Of a stretch of DNA of 64,000 nt, positions 19,959-27,974 are shown one piece after another. The position numbers and the translations under genes are program-made. Positions within the stretch are counted from its first letter, which is position 1; the number at the start of each line of letters is the position of its first letter. Below the pieces are notes generated by a model, which saw only the letters and a list, made by a program, of their open reading frames with translations, did no database searches and was not told where the DNA came from. Source of the stretch: Collimonas sp. OK607 (GTDB taxonomy: Bacteria > Pseudomonadota > Gammaproteobacteria > Burkholderiales > Burkholderiaceae_D); the NCBI RefSeq assembly GCF_900111995.1, contig NZ_FOKF01000005.1, positions 124,001-188,000 on the forward strand, read 5' to 3'.

Positions 19959-21110
19959 ATGCAGAACCATGCCAAAGCGACTTTTCTGACGGCAGCCATT
20001 GCCTTGACCTTATCTGCAACCTTAGCCAGCCCTGTGCAGGCCCAGGAGCAAGTCGTGAAGATTGCGCACGTCGGCCCGATCACCGGCCCGGTCGCGCATG
20101 TCGGCAAGGATAATGAAAACGGCGCGCGCATGGCGATCGACGACCTGAACGCCAAGCATCTTGTCATCGGCGGCAAGAAGATCCAGTTCGTTTTGCAGGC
20201 TGAAGACGACGGCAGCGATCCGAAACAAGCTACCAGCGTCGCCCAGAAACTGGTTGACGCCAAAGTGGCGGCGGTCATCGGGCATTTGCAATCCGGCACC
20301 TCGATTCCTGCCTCGAAAATCTATTTCGACGCCGGCATCCCGCAAATTTCGCCTTCTGCAACCAGCGCCAAATATACCGAACAAGGTTTCAACACGACTT
20401 TCCGCGTGGTCGCCAACGACTCCCAACTCGGTGCTGCGATGGGCCGTTATGCGGCAAAAACCTTGCACGCAAAACGTATCGCGGTGATTGACGACCGTAC
20501 CGCCTACGGCCAGGGACTAGCCAACGAGTTCCTCAAAGACGCCAAAGCCAACGGCGTAGAGATTGTATCCACGCAGTATACGAACGACAGAGCCACCGAT
20601 TTCAACGCCATCCTCACTGCCGTCAAGGCCAAGCAGCCTGACTTGATTTTCTTTGGCGGTATTGATGCCAGCGCCGGCACCATGTTGCGCCAGATGCGGC
20701 AACTTGGTATCACTGCCAACTTCATGGGTGGCGATGCGATCTGCACCGGAGCCCTGCCACGCCTGGCCGGTGAAGGTTTGATCGACGACAAGGTCTATTG
20801 CGCGATCGCCGGCGGCGTCGAAAATCCTGCACCGCTTGAGGCGTTCAAGGCGGCTTACAAGAAAAAATACAATGCCGACATCGTCCAGTATGCGCCGTAC
20901 ACCTACGACGCCGTGATGGTCATCGCCAAAGCCATGCAACAGGCCAATTCGGTCGATCCAAAGAAATATTTGCAGGCACTCAGCAAGATCCAGTACACCG
21001 GTGTGACGGGTAAGATCGCCTTTGACGACAAAGGCGATATCAAGAACGGCACGCTGTCGATCTATACCTTCAGGAATGGCCAGCAAACGTTGCTGACGCT
21101 GACCAAATAA
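19959..21110 (+). CDS. branched-chain amino-acid ABC transporter substrate-binding protein
   Basis: A 383-residue periplasmic binding protein of the LivJ/LivK class. A signal peptide covers residues 1-28, cut after SPVQA. The mature part has the opening KIAHVGPITGPVAHVGKDNENGA, the ligand-loop region SGTSIPASKIYFDAGIPQISPSATS, and the later VIDDRTAYGQGLANEFL hinge. A ribosome site (GGGGAGAAC) precedes the ATG. No permease or ATPase genes lie next to it, so it must work with a transporter encoded elsewhere. Leucine, isoleucine, valine or another amino acid is the likely ligand. Confidence 0.9.
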   Translation: MQNHAKATFLTAAIALTLSATLASPVQAQEQVVKIAHVGPITGPVAHVGKDNENGARMAIDDLNAKHLVIGGKKIQFVLQAEDDGSDPKQATSVAQKLVDAKVAAVIGHLQSGTSIPASKIYFDAGIPQISPSATSAKYTEQGFNTTFRVVANDSQLGAAMGRYAAKTLHAKRIAVIDDRTAYGQGLANEFLKDAKANGVEIVSTQYTNDRATDFNAILTAVKAKQPDLIFFGGIDASAGTMLRQMRQLGITANFMGGDAICTGALPRLAGEGLIDDKVYCAIAGGVENPAPLEAFKAAYKKKYNADIVQYAPYTYDAVMVIAKAMQQANSVDPKKYLQALSKIQYTGVTGKIAFDDKGDIKNGTLSIYTFRNGQQTLLTLTK

Positions 21111-21125
21111 GAAAGTTATCAGTCT

Positions 21126-21983
21126 ATGATAGACCTCGGCATACTGATCTACATTGACGACAATCCAACGATGTACGAAGAGTTCGACTGGATTTACAAA
21201 AGCTGGATTTATTCGGGTAATTGACGCACTTCAGACTTGATTGCAGTTTGCCATCCGAATGCGATCGACAAACTCCCCTCGAACGATCCCCGCGTCGTCA
21301 AAATGGTAGCCGAGCCGATGGCTGTGCCCGGCAGCCGCTGGGACGGATATAAGTTCATCAATTCAATCGGCTGCTTGTCCGGCCCGCATACCGATGCCGA
21401 TGTTTTCCTGACCTCCAACCTGATCAATTTCCGGCCATCGGTGGTAGTGCAAGGACGAGGCAATTATGCCCATCCGGAAGGTTCTGAAGTATGGACGAAA
21501 ATGGCGGAGTTTTGTACCGCCAACGGTGTCCGGCACGGCGGCGTCTTCGGCTGCGGCAGTTCGCTCATGGGAAAATCCGAGCTGGTGCTCGATCTGCTTC
21601 GACGCCAGCTATTCTGGAGCGAGAAACTGCTGGATCACTTCAAAGAGTACGGCCCGGGAACCTGGCCCGGCTGGTTTTCGGGCGTGATCACGATGTATGC
21701 GGCCGAAATTGCCGCCAACGAAAATTACGATACCTATCTGCGCCATGCATATCACCGCATCCTGGATATGGAAAGCATGCTGCCCTATCCGATCGATAGC
21801 CTGGTGATGCATATCCAGGCAGTACCTACCGACGAGCATTTTTCAAAAAGCCGGTATCGGCAAGGCGCGTATCAGGGCACGGACCTGAGAACCCTTGACC
21901 GCACCAAGATCAATCACTGCGCACACTGGATAGCGGCGACGCCGCTGGAACAGATCAAGCGCGAAGTCGGTTATCCGTTTTAA
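21126..21983 (+). pseudogene. gene interrupted by a single in-frame TGA (putative glycosyltransferase-like protein)
   Basis: From the ATG at 21126 the frame reads MIDLGILIYIDDNPTMYEEF and on to SGN, then hits TGA at 21222-21224. The same frame continues without another stop to 21983, giving RTSDLIAVCHPNAIDKLP and about 245 more residues. Change of one base (TGA to TGG) would restore one 285-residue protein reading SGNWRTSDLIAV. The combination suggests a recent nonsense mutation or a sequencing error. The part after the stop contains GGVFGCGSSLMGKSELVLDL and looks like a soluble nucleotide-sugar or capsule-type protein. I tentatively compare it to the DUF7164 group. It follows the binding-protein gene by 15 bases. 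Confidence 0.75.
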
Positions 21984-22018
21984 GGCTACCTGATTAAAAT
22001 TTCTTTTCGAAAATCGTC

Positions 22019-22438
22019 TTAAGTTGATTTCAATGCTTGTTTCAATTCTTTAATTTGAAAACAAATACACACCATATATGTGGCCCAAAAAATACATGAA
22101 AGCGTTGTAAGAATTAATTTAAATTGCGGAAAAACAAAAGGAACTACGCTGAAAATAATGGAAGAAATTCCAATAACTTCCCCGTATTCGATTCTTTGTA
22201 TTTTAGTCAGGCGCTGCCGATTCTCGGTATGCAAAGATTTTGCTATCTTGTTGATAACAACTAATATCCAAAAAAAGCCAAGTACAGGAACTAAAGCGCC
22301 CCAGACACTCCACGCTGGCAATGCTCTATTTTGAGGAGCGATCAGACTCAAGCATTTGTACATCGCCCAAAATGAAAGTAGTGCGATCAGGAAACCCACG
22401 AGGGCGAAGACTATTGACGCGGTCGATTGAATAGGCAT
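22019..22438 (-). CDS. four-span membrane protein, AT-rich
   Basis: A 139-residue integral membrane protein with four hydrophobic helices (SIVFALVGFLIALLSFWAMY, then VWGALVPVLGFFWILVVI and two near the end) and basic loops. I do not recognise a named family. The gene and the spacer beyond it are visibly richer in A and T than their neighbours, with codons such as AAA, ATT and TTA, suggesting acquisition from another source. It lies between a broken gene and the aspT promoter. Function unknown. Confidence 0.6.
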   Translation of the reverse strand: MPIQSTASIVFALVGFLIALLSFWAMYKCLSLIAPQNRALPAWSVWGALVPVLGFFWILVVINKIAKSLHTENRQRLTKIQRIEYGEVIGISSIIFSVVPFVFPQFKLILTTLSCIFWATYMVCICFQIKELKQALKST

Positions 22439-22706
22439 GGGATGGGGAGAGTTTGGCGAAGGACATTAAAGAGAAATGTTGTAGAGGAAATCAAAATAAT
22501 CGCACACCTCTGGAATCGAATTTACCCTTGGGATTTCTTTCCTGCAAGAAATATTTTGAATTCGCGCATCAATGCTGTTTTATTGGCAAATCATCTTTGT
22601 AACTTCTAAAACCTGATCAATCATTTCTCGTCACGCCCATAGCCTGGGAATGCGCTACGAGGTTGTGCCTTTGTTCTGCCCCGTCCCTGCCCCCATTCTG
22701 CAAAGC
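22439..22706. other. AT-rich spacer upstream of aspT
   Basis: No convincing gene in this stretch. A 60-codon plus-strand frame at 22427-22609 has neither recognisable sequence nor ribosome site. The first part keeps the AT-rich character of the membrane-protein gene; a change to GC-rich sequence occurs near 22620. Confidence 0.5.
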
Positions 22707-22736
22707 AATCGTTATTCCTTTTCGGAAATAACGATT
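22707..22736. promoter_or_regulatory. inverted repeat upstream of aspT (site 1)
   Basis: Perfect 10-base arms AATCGTTATT (22707-22716) and AATAACGATT (22727-22736) around a 10-base centre, about 130 bases before the aspT ATG. It may be an operator or an RNA hairpin. A TATTAT at 22741-22746, right after it, could be a -10 element. Confidence 0.55.
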
Positions 22737-22755
22737 CTGCTATTATGAAAGTACT

Positions 22756-22774
22756 TTTTGGCAACTTGCCAAAA
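22756..22774. promoter_or_regulatory. palindrome upstream of aspT (site 2)
   Basis: TTTTGGCAA-C-TTGCCAAAA, a perfect 9-base palindrome with a one-base centre, about 95 bases before the aspT ATG and just after the possible -10 element. Its size and symmetry suit a dimeric repressor. No regulator gene is adjacent. Confidence 0.6.
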
Positions 22775-22868
22775 TTTCATCTGCACGCCCCCAGCCTCAA
22801 ACGCTCTGCCAGCGACACTATTTTGTTGAGCAATCTGTACTCCTCATCATCATGAAAGGATGTCCCTT

Positions 22869-24554
22869 ATGGAATGGCTGCACGACATATTCAAGAGATC
22901 TCCCGAGATCGCACTGTTTTTATCGCTGGCAGTCGGTTATGCCATCGGCAAGATAAAGTTCGGCAAGTTCCAGCTGGGCGGCGTCGCCGGTTCGCTGCTG
23001 GTGGCGGTGCTGGTCAGCCAGGTCGGGGTGCACATCGATCCGGGCGTCAAGGCGGTGCTGTTTGCCTTGTTCATTTATGCGGTCGGTTATGAGAGCGGTC
23101 CGCAATTTTTCAACTCGCTGGGCAAACAGTCGATCCGGGAAATCATCCTGGCGGCGATACTGGCGTTGACCGGGCTGGCGACGGTAGTGGTGATGGCCAA
23201 GCTGTTCGGTCTCGACAAAGGTTTGGCGGCAGGTGTCGCCGCCGGCGGCCTGACACAGTCGGCGATCATCGGCACCGCCGGCGACGCCATTACCAAGCTG
23301 GGGCTGGATGCCGCCGAAGTGGCGCGCTTGCAAGGCAATGTCGCGGTGGGTTATGCAGTGACTTATGTGTTCGGCTCTTTCGGCGCGATTATCGTCTGTG
23401 TGAATATCCTGCCGAAGCTGATGGGGCGCAGTATCCGCGAAGACGCGATCAAGGCTGAGACCGCGATGCAAGCCGGGGTCAAGGTGTTGGGGCCGGAGCA
23501 GCATGCGGCGCTGCCGGAACTGGTGGGCCGCCTGTATGAAGTCACGCAAGGCAATATCTCGGTCGACGAGGTGGAAAACCTGGATCCCGCCACAGCAGTG
23601 ACCATCGAGCGCGTCAAGCGTGCCGGCCAGGTGATCGAGGTTAGCCCGCAGCTGGTGCTGCAGGCGCACGACATTGTGCTGGTGGTCGGCCGCCGCGAAG
23701 CCGTGGTCAGCACTTCCGGTTTCCTGGGCAAGGAAGTGTACGCGGTCGAAGGTATGGAACTGACCATGCAGCATCGGGAAGTGGTGCTGACCAACAAGGA
23801 ATTCCATAATAAAAGCGTGGCAGAAATCCGGGCCCAGACTGCGGGCGCGGTACGCCATGGCATTTTCGTGGTGCAGATCAGCCGCATGGGACAGGTGCTG
23901 GCGATACGGCCGGAAACCATCGTGCAAGTGGGCGACGTAGTGTCGATCTACGGCGCTGAACAAGACGTAAAGCGGGTCGCCGATATCGTCGGTTATGTGA
24001 TCGTACCGAGCGCCAAGACTGACTTTGTTTATCTGGGGGCTGGTTTGGTAGTCGGCTTGCTGGTCGGCTTGCTGGTGGCCAAGGTCGGCTCGATTCCGCT
24101 GACATTGGGCAGCGGCGGCGGCGCCCTGCTTTCCGGCCTGCTGTTTGGCTGGTTTCGTTCCAGGCACCAATCCTTCGGCGCCATGCCGGTCGCTGCGGTG
24201 CAGATCCTGAAAGACCTTGGGCTGGCCGGTTTCGTTGTGGCGGTCGGCCTGTCTTCCGGTTTGCAGGCGGTGCAGACGGTCAGGCTGCAGGGTTTCACCA
24301 TCTTCGGCGTCGGCGTGGTAGTGACCATCCTGCCGATGATCCTTACCATGCTGATCGGACGTTACATACTGCGTTACGACAATACGGCAGTGTTCGCCGG
24401 CGCTCTCAGCGGCTCGCGCAGCGCCAATCCGGCGTTCGGCGAGGTGCTCGACAAAGCCGAGAATGCGATTCCTACCGTGCCTTTCGCCATCACCTATGCT
24501 TTGGCTAATGTGTTCCTGACTTTGCTTGGGCCGTTGATTGTGGCCTTGGTGTAA
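22869..24554 (+). CDS. aspT: aspartate-alanine antiporter AspT
   Basis: A 561-residue carrier of the aspartate:alanine exchanger family. About five to six transmembrane helices at the N-terminus are followed by two cytoplasmic TrkA-C (RCK-C) domains (roughly residues 205-375) and a second membrane block, the order typical of AspT. Family residues such as GLTQSAIIGTAGDA and SGSRSANPAFGEVLD occur in matching positions of the two membrane halves. The ATG at 22869 has AAAGGA eight bases upstream; a nearby ATG at 22860 has none. It imports aspartate and exports alanine electrogenically. The next gene, aspD, makes the alanine. Confidence 0.92.
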   Translation: MEWLHDIFKRSPEIALFLSLAVGYAIGKIKFGKFQLGGVAGSLLVAVLVSQVGVHIDPGVKAVLFALFIYAVGYESGPQFFNSLGKQSIREIILAAILALTGLATVVVMAKLFGLDKGLAAGVAAGGLTQSAIIGTAGDAITKLGLDAAEVARLQGNVAVGYAVTYVFGSFGAIIVCVNILPKLMGRSIREDAIKAETAMQAGVKVLGPEQHAALPELVGRLYEVTQGNISVDEVENLDPATAVTIERVKRAGQVIEVSPQLVLQAHDIVLVVGRREAVVSTSGFLGKEVYAVEGMELTMQHREVVLTNKEFHNKSVAEIRAQTAGAVRHGIFVVQISRMGQVLAIRPETIVQVGDVVSIYGAEQDVKRVADIVGYVIVPSAKTDFVYLGAGLVVGLLVGLLVAKVGSIPLTLGSGGGALLSGLLFGWFRSRHQSFGAMPVAAVQILKDLGLAGFVVAVGLSSGLQAVQTVRLQGFTIFGVGVVVTILPMILTMLIGRYILRYDNTAVFAGALSGSRSANPAFGEVLDKAENAIPTVPFAITYALANVFLTLLGPLIVALV

Positions 24555-24611
24555 TTTGTTGCATCCCGGTCCGCCGTAGCGGATTCCATCTCACGCATAA
24601 GGAGTAGCAAT

Positions 24612-26240
24612 ATGGATTTCAGTGATCCGGATAAACTCGCCTTGCTTAGCCCGTTCGAATTGAAAGATGCATTGATCCAGGTAGCGGCGAAAAGCGATCG
24701 TTCAATGCTAAACGCCGGCCGCGGCAACCCTAACTTCCTGGCGACCACGCCGCGCCACGGCTTTTTCCAGTTCGGCCTGTTTGCCATGAGCGAAGCCGAG
24801 CGTTCCTATGTCTACATGGATGGCGTGGGCGGTTTTCCGAAACGCGACGGCATCGAAGCGCGTTTCGATATTTTCACCACGGCCCATGCCGGGATCGACG
24901 GCGTGCGTTTCATTGAAGCTGCTGTGTCTTATGTACGCGACCAGCTGGGCCTGTCGGCCGGCGATTTCCTCTACGAGATGTGCGTAGCTATCCTCGGCTG
25001 CAACTACCCGGTGCCGGACCGTATGCTGAGCCTGGGCGAGAAGATCGTCGGCCAGTACATCCGCCAGGAGATGATTGGCGAGCAGCCGTTCATCGGCAAT
25101 TTCGACATGTACGCGGTAGAAGGCGGCACCGCCGCCATGACTTACATCTTCAACAGCCTGCGCGAAAATCATATTATCGAGGCTGGCGACACCATCGCTC
25201 TCGGCATGCCGATCTTCACGCCGTATATCGAAATTCCGCATCTCAACGACTATCAACTGGTCGAGCTGATGGTCGATGCGCCGGCCGAGAACAACTGGCA
25301 GTTCACCAGGAAGGAACTGGACAAGCTGCTCGACCCTAAGGTCAAGGCGTTTTTCCTGGTCAATCCCAGCAATCCTCCTTCGGTCAGGATCAATGATGAG
25401 ACGCTGGCCTATATCGCCGAGATTATCCGGCAGCGCCCCGACCTGATCATTCTCACCGACGATGTATACGGCACTTTTGCCGACAACTTCATATCGCTGT
25501 TTGCTATCTGTCCCTACAACACCATCCTGGTGTATTCCTTCTCCAAGTATTTCGGCGCCACCGGCTGGCGCATGGGCGTGGTCGCGACCCATGAAAAAAA
25601 TATCCTGGATGACAAGATCGCGGCATTGCCCGAGGTGCGGCGCAAGCAACTGGACCAGCGTTATAACTCGATCACCACCGAACCGCGCGCACTGAAATTC
25701 ATAGATCGTCTGGTCGCCGACAGTCGCACCGTGGCGCTCAACCATACCGCCGGCCTGTCGACCCCGGTGCAGGCGCAGATGACGTTGTTCTCTCTGTATT
25801 CGCTGCTGGATGAGCCGCAGAATTACAAGAAATCGATGAAGCGCATCGTCCTGCGTCGCAAGGAAGCGTTGTACCAGGCGTTAGCGTTGCCGTTGCCGGT
25901 CGATCCCGATTCGGTCCACTATTACCATCTGCTCGATCTGGAAACGTTGGCCACGGCAATGTACAGCGTAGATTTCGCCAAGTGGATGGTGAAGCGGCTG
26001 AAGCCGAACGAAGCACTGTTCCGGCTGGCGGAAGAAACCGGGGTAATCCTGCTACCCGGCCGCGGCTTCGGCACGGCGCACGCGTCGGCGCGGGTGTCGC
26101 TGGCTAATCTGAACGAATACGACTATACCAATATCGGCAAATCGATCCGCAAACTGGCGCTGGAATTCCATACGCAGTTTGAGAAAAGCGCGGGCGGAAA
26201 ATCGAAAGTAGCGAAGACCGGAAAGAAAGCCAAAAAATAG
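24612..26240 (+). CDS. aspD: bifunctional aspartate transaminase/aspartate 4-decarboxylase
   Basis: A 542-residue PLP enzyme of the aspartate 4-decarboxylase type, which converts L-aspartate to L-alanine and CO2. The PLP lysine is in YSFSKYFGATGWRMG, and the Asn and Asp/Tyr cofactor contacts are in VNPSNPPSV and ILTDDVYGTF. The length, about 140 residues longer than ordinary aminotransferases, is characteristic. A ribosome site (AAGGAG) lies nine bases before the ATG. The gene is 57 bases downstream of aspT and should be co-transcribed. The basic tail (AKTGKKAKK) is a small oddity. Decarboxylation uses an internal proton, so with AspT the pair conserves proton motive force. Confidence 0.93.
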   Translation: MDFSDPDKLALLSPFELKDALIQVAAKSDRSMLNAGRGNPNFLATTPRHGFFQFGLFAMSEAERSYVYMDGVGGFPKRDGIEARFDIFTTAHAGIDGVRFIEAAVSYVRDQLGLSAGDFLYEMCVAILGCNYPVPDRMLSLGEKIVGQYIRQEMIGEQPFIGNFDMYAVEGGTAAMTYIFNSLRENHIIEAGDTIALGMPIFTPYIEIPHLNDYQLVELMVDAPAENNWQFTRKELDKLLDPKVKAFFLVNPSNPPSVRINDETLAYIAEIIRQRPDLIILTDDVYGTFADNFISLFAICPYNTILVYSFSKYFGATGWRMGVVATHEKNILDDKIAALPEVRRKQLDQRYNSITTEPRALKFIDRLVADSRTVALNHTAGLSTPVQAQMTLFSLYSLLDEPQNYKKSMKRIVLRRKEALYQALALPLPVDPDSVHYYHLLDLETLATAMYSVDFAKWMVKRLKPNEALFRLAEETGVILLPGRGFGTAHASARVSLANLNEYDYTNIGKSIRKLALEFHTQFEKSAGGKSKVAKTGKKAKK

Positions 26241-26377
26241 TCCGCTTTTTGAATGGTTTTTTACGGTATGCGCGAAGAGCAGCACGAACTAACCGGGGTC
26301 AGAGTGGACTACGGAGTAGAAGTAGTAAAACGCAAAGAAACAAACCTGCGATAAGTGAACGGCCGTTCTCCGAACCC

Positions 26378-26443
26378 GTGATGTGGGGGCAGAGTCAAGT
26401 TTCGCGATAAGGCCTGCGAAAGTTGACTTTGACCCCACATCAC
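26378..26443. repeat. REP-like imperfect inverted repeat
   Basis: Arms of 28 bases at 26378-26405 and 26416-26443 pair with three mismatches around GATAAGGCCT. The outer part of the arm is GTGATGTGGGG and the inner part ends in TTTCGC. A fragment of the same motif, GGGGTCAGAGTG, occurs at 26295-26306. It sits between convergent genes, the usual place for REP sequences mobilised by RAYT transposases. A terminator role for aspD is possible. Confidence 0.65.
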
Positions 26444-26502
26444 TATGTCGTCGATCCGCAACTGAATGCCCACCCTGCGATTCCTGCATTTTATTCCAAC
26501 AT

Positions 26503-27789
26503 TTAAGGTTGATATCCATCGTTCAGCGTTTTCAGGAAGGCGATGACATCCTTGATTTCACCATCCGTCAACGCCGGCCGGTCGCCGGGTTTGCGGTCGA
26601 ACGGCGCTTCGACATTGACGTTGCCACGATATTCCCTGGGCAGGTCGTCATATTTGCGCACCGTGCCATCCTTATCGCGCGGATACCATTTCTGCGGCTG
26701 GGTATCGCGCTGCACGTAGAATTTCATCACCTGCTCCAGACTGGTGAATGCACCGTTATGGAAAAACACCTGGCGCGTAGCGACGTTGCGCAAGGACGGT
26801 GTCTTGAACATGCCGCAATACTCTGTCTTGTCCTTGAGGTCGGTGCGATCGGGGCCGCACAGGCCCATATCGAAATACTTCGGATCAGCGTTGGCGGGGA
26901 TATGCGGGTTGCGCGGCACGCCGATGGCGATCAGGCCGTAGTCGGTAAATTGCGGAAATGCTCCGCTAGCCGTGATTTCGCTGATATGACATGAGGCGCA
27001 ATTGCCTTTGGCAGGATCGTTGAACAGGCGCAAACCGTTCAGTTCCTGTTTACTGAGTTGGGTTTGCTGGCGCAGGAAGGCGTCGTACTTACTGTTGTAG
27101 GGATAAAACTCGGCCGGACTTTCCTGGAATACTTCGAGCGCCATCAGCGCCCATTTGAAGGCTTGCTCCTGATTGTCGAAGATATCTTCACCGAAGGTTG
27201 CGCGGAACTGCGTTGCATAACTGGCCTTTTTCAGCTTTGCCACTACCTCGGCCGCATTTGCATTGCCCATCTCGTGCATCGACAACAGCGGAATCCGCGC
27301 CTGATCGTGGGTGGAAGGCGCGCGGCCGTCCCAGTTGTGGCCGCCGGTGGGGCCGGCGTCGATGCTGTCGTCGCCGTCGTCATCGAAAAAATGCTCGGTG
27401 AAGGCCGGCACATTCTGTATGTAGCGCAATGAAGGCACCGCGCGCGTGCCCAGCGTTTTCATTTCCTTGCCGCCGAGTTGTACCGCCAGGTTATTCGGCG
27501 GTCCGAACGCATGCTCTGGGCTATGGCAGGTGGCGCAAGACATCTTGCCTGAGGCCGAAAGCGACGGATCGGAAAACATGGTGCGGCCCAGCGCAGTCAT
27601 GGCGGCGACCGTTGGCTGCTTTTTAAGCGTCGGTGCGTAGGTCGCGCCGAGGTAGGCCGGGGTTGCCGGGATTGTCGATTTGGCGGGCGTCGCCACTTCG
27701 GCTTCGGCCCGCTGCTGGCCGCAACCGTTCAGGAAAAGCGCGGTAAGCGCGGTGATGGCGCTGAGGAGTGCAATGACAGCAGGTTTCAT
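26503..27789 (-). CDS. di-heme cytochrome c peroxidase-family lipoprotein
   Basis: A 428-residue exported c-type cytochrome. The start at 27789 (MKPAVIALLS) gives a signal ending in LNGC, so a lipoprotein or a cleaved periplasmic protein. Two heme-binding motifs are visible: CATCH near residue 90 and CASCH near residue 265, with the usual distal segments (LGRTMFSDPSLSASGKMSC, then GMFKTPSLRNV). This is the MauG/CcpA organisation of two-heme peroxidases that reduce H2O2 with electrons from small cytochromes. It is divergent from a phosphoesterase gene, with a Pho-box-like site in between. The length is greater than classic CcpA. Confidence 0.88.
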   Translation of the reverse strand: MKPAVIALLSAITALTALFLNGCGQQRAEAEVATPAKSTIPATPAYLGATYAPTLKKQPTVAAMTALGRTMFSDPSLSASGKMSCATCHSPEHAFGPPNNLAVQLGGKEMKTLGTRAVPSLRYIQNVPAFTEHFFDDDGDDSIDAGPTGGHNWDGRAPSTHDQARIPLLSMHEMGNANAAEVVAKLKKASYATQFRATFGEDIFDNQEQAFKWALMALEVFQESPAEFYPYNSKYDAFLRQQTQLSKQELNGLRLFNDPAKGNCASCHISEITASGAFPQFTDYGLIAIGVPRNPHIPANADPKYFDMGLCGPDRTDLKDKTEYCGMFKTPSLRNVATRQVFFHNGAFTSLEQVMKFYVQRDTQPQKWYPRDKDGTVRKYDDLPREYRGNVNVEAPFDRKPGDRPALTDGEIKDVIAFLKTLNDGYQP

Positions 27790-27858
27790 AGAAATGGCGG
27801 GGTCCCGGGTGACGAGCGAGGTGCTGCGTCGAATGGGAGGCAAGACTAGCAGCGTTCT

Positions 27859-27876
27859 ATGACAGAACGATGACGC
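27859..27876 (-). promoter_or_regulatory. Pho-box-like direct repeat
   Basis: On the minus strand the sequence reads GCGTCAT-CGTT-CTGTCAT, two seven-base units separated by four bases, the spacing and consensus (CTGTCAT) of PhoB sites. A TAGTCT, a plausible -10 element, follows after ten bases toward the di-heme peroxidase gene (ATG at 27789). The divergent phosphoesterase gene starts 98 bases away on the other side. Confidence 0.6.
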
Positions 27877-27974
27877 ATTCTCTTGTAAAAAATAAATGAT
27901 GACGAACGGCAAATTTCATACAGCTGAAATATTCAAGGCATAGGATTGCGCTTTTTATCGCCCAGGGAGGGCTT

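Noticed and set aside
21222-21224. TGA as a possible selenocysteine codon
   Set aside because: The context fits a lost Trp better, there is no evident SECIS hairpin right after it, and no selenoprotein genes are in view.
22427-22609. Plus-strand 60-codon frame in the AT-rich spacer
   Set aside because: No recognisable sequence, no ribosome site, and it overlaps the start of the membrane-protein gene on the other strand.
22756-22774. Sigma-54 promoter reading of the TTTTGGCAA palindrome
   Set aside because: GG and GC are only six bases apart; sigma-54 needs ten. The sequence is a perfect dyad instead.
22920-24170. 416-codon minus-strand frame over aspT
   Set aside because: Shadow of a GC-rich gene; low-complexity His/Gln/Asp-rich translation without recognisable domains.
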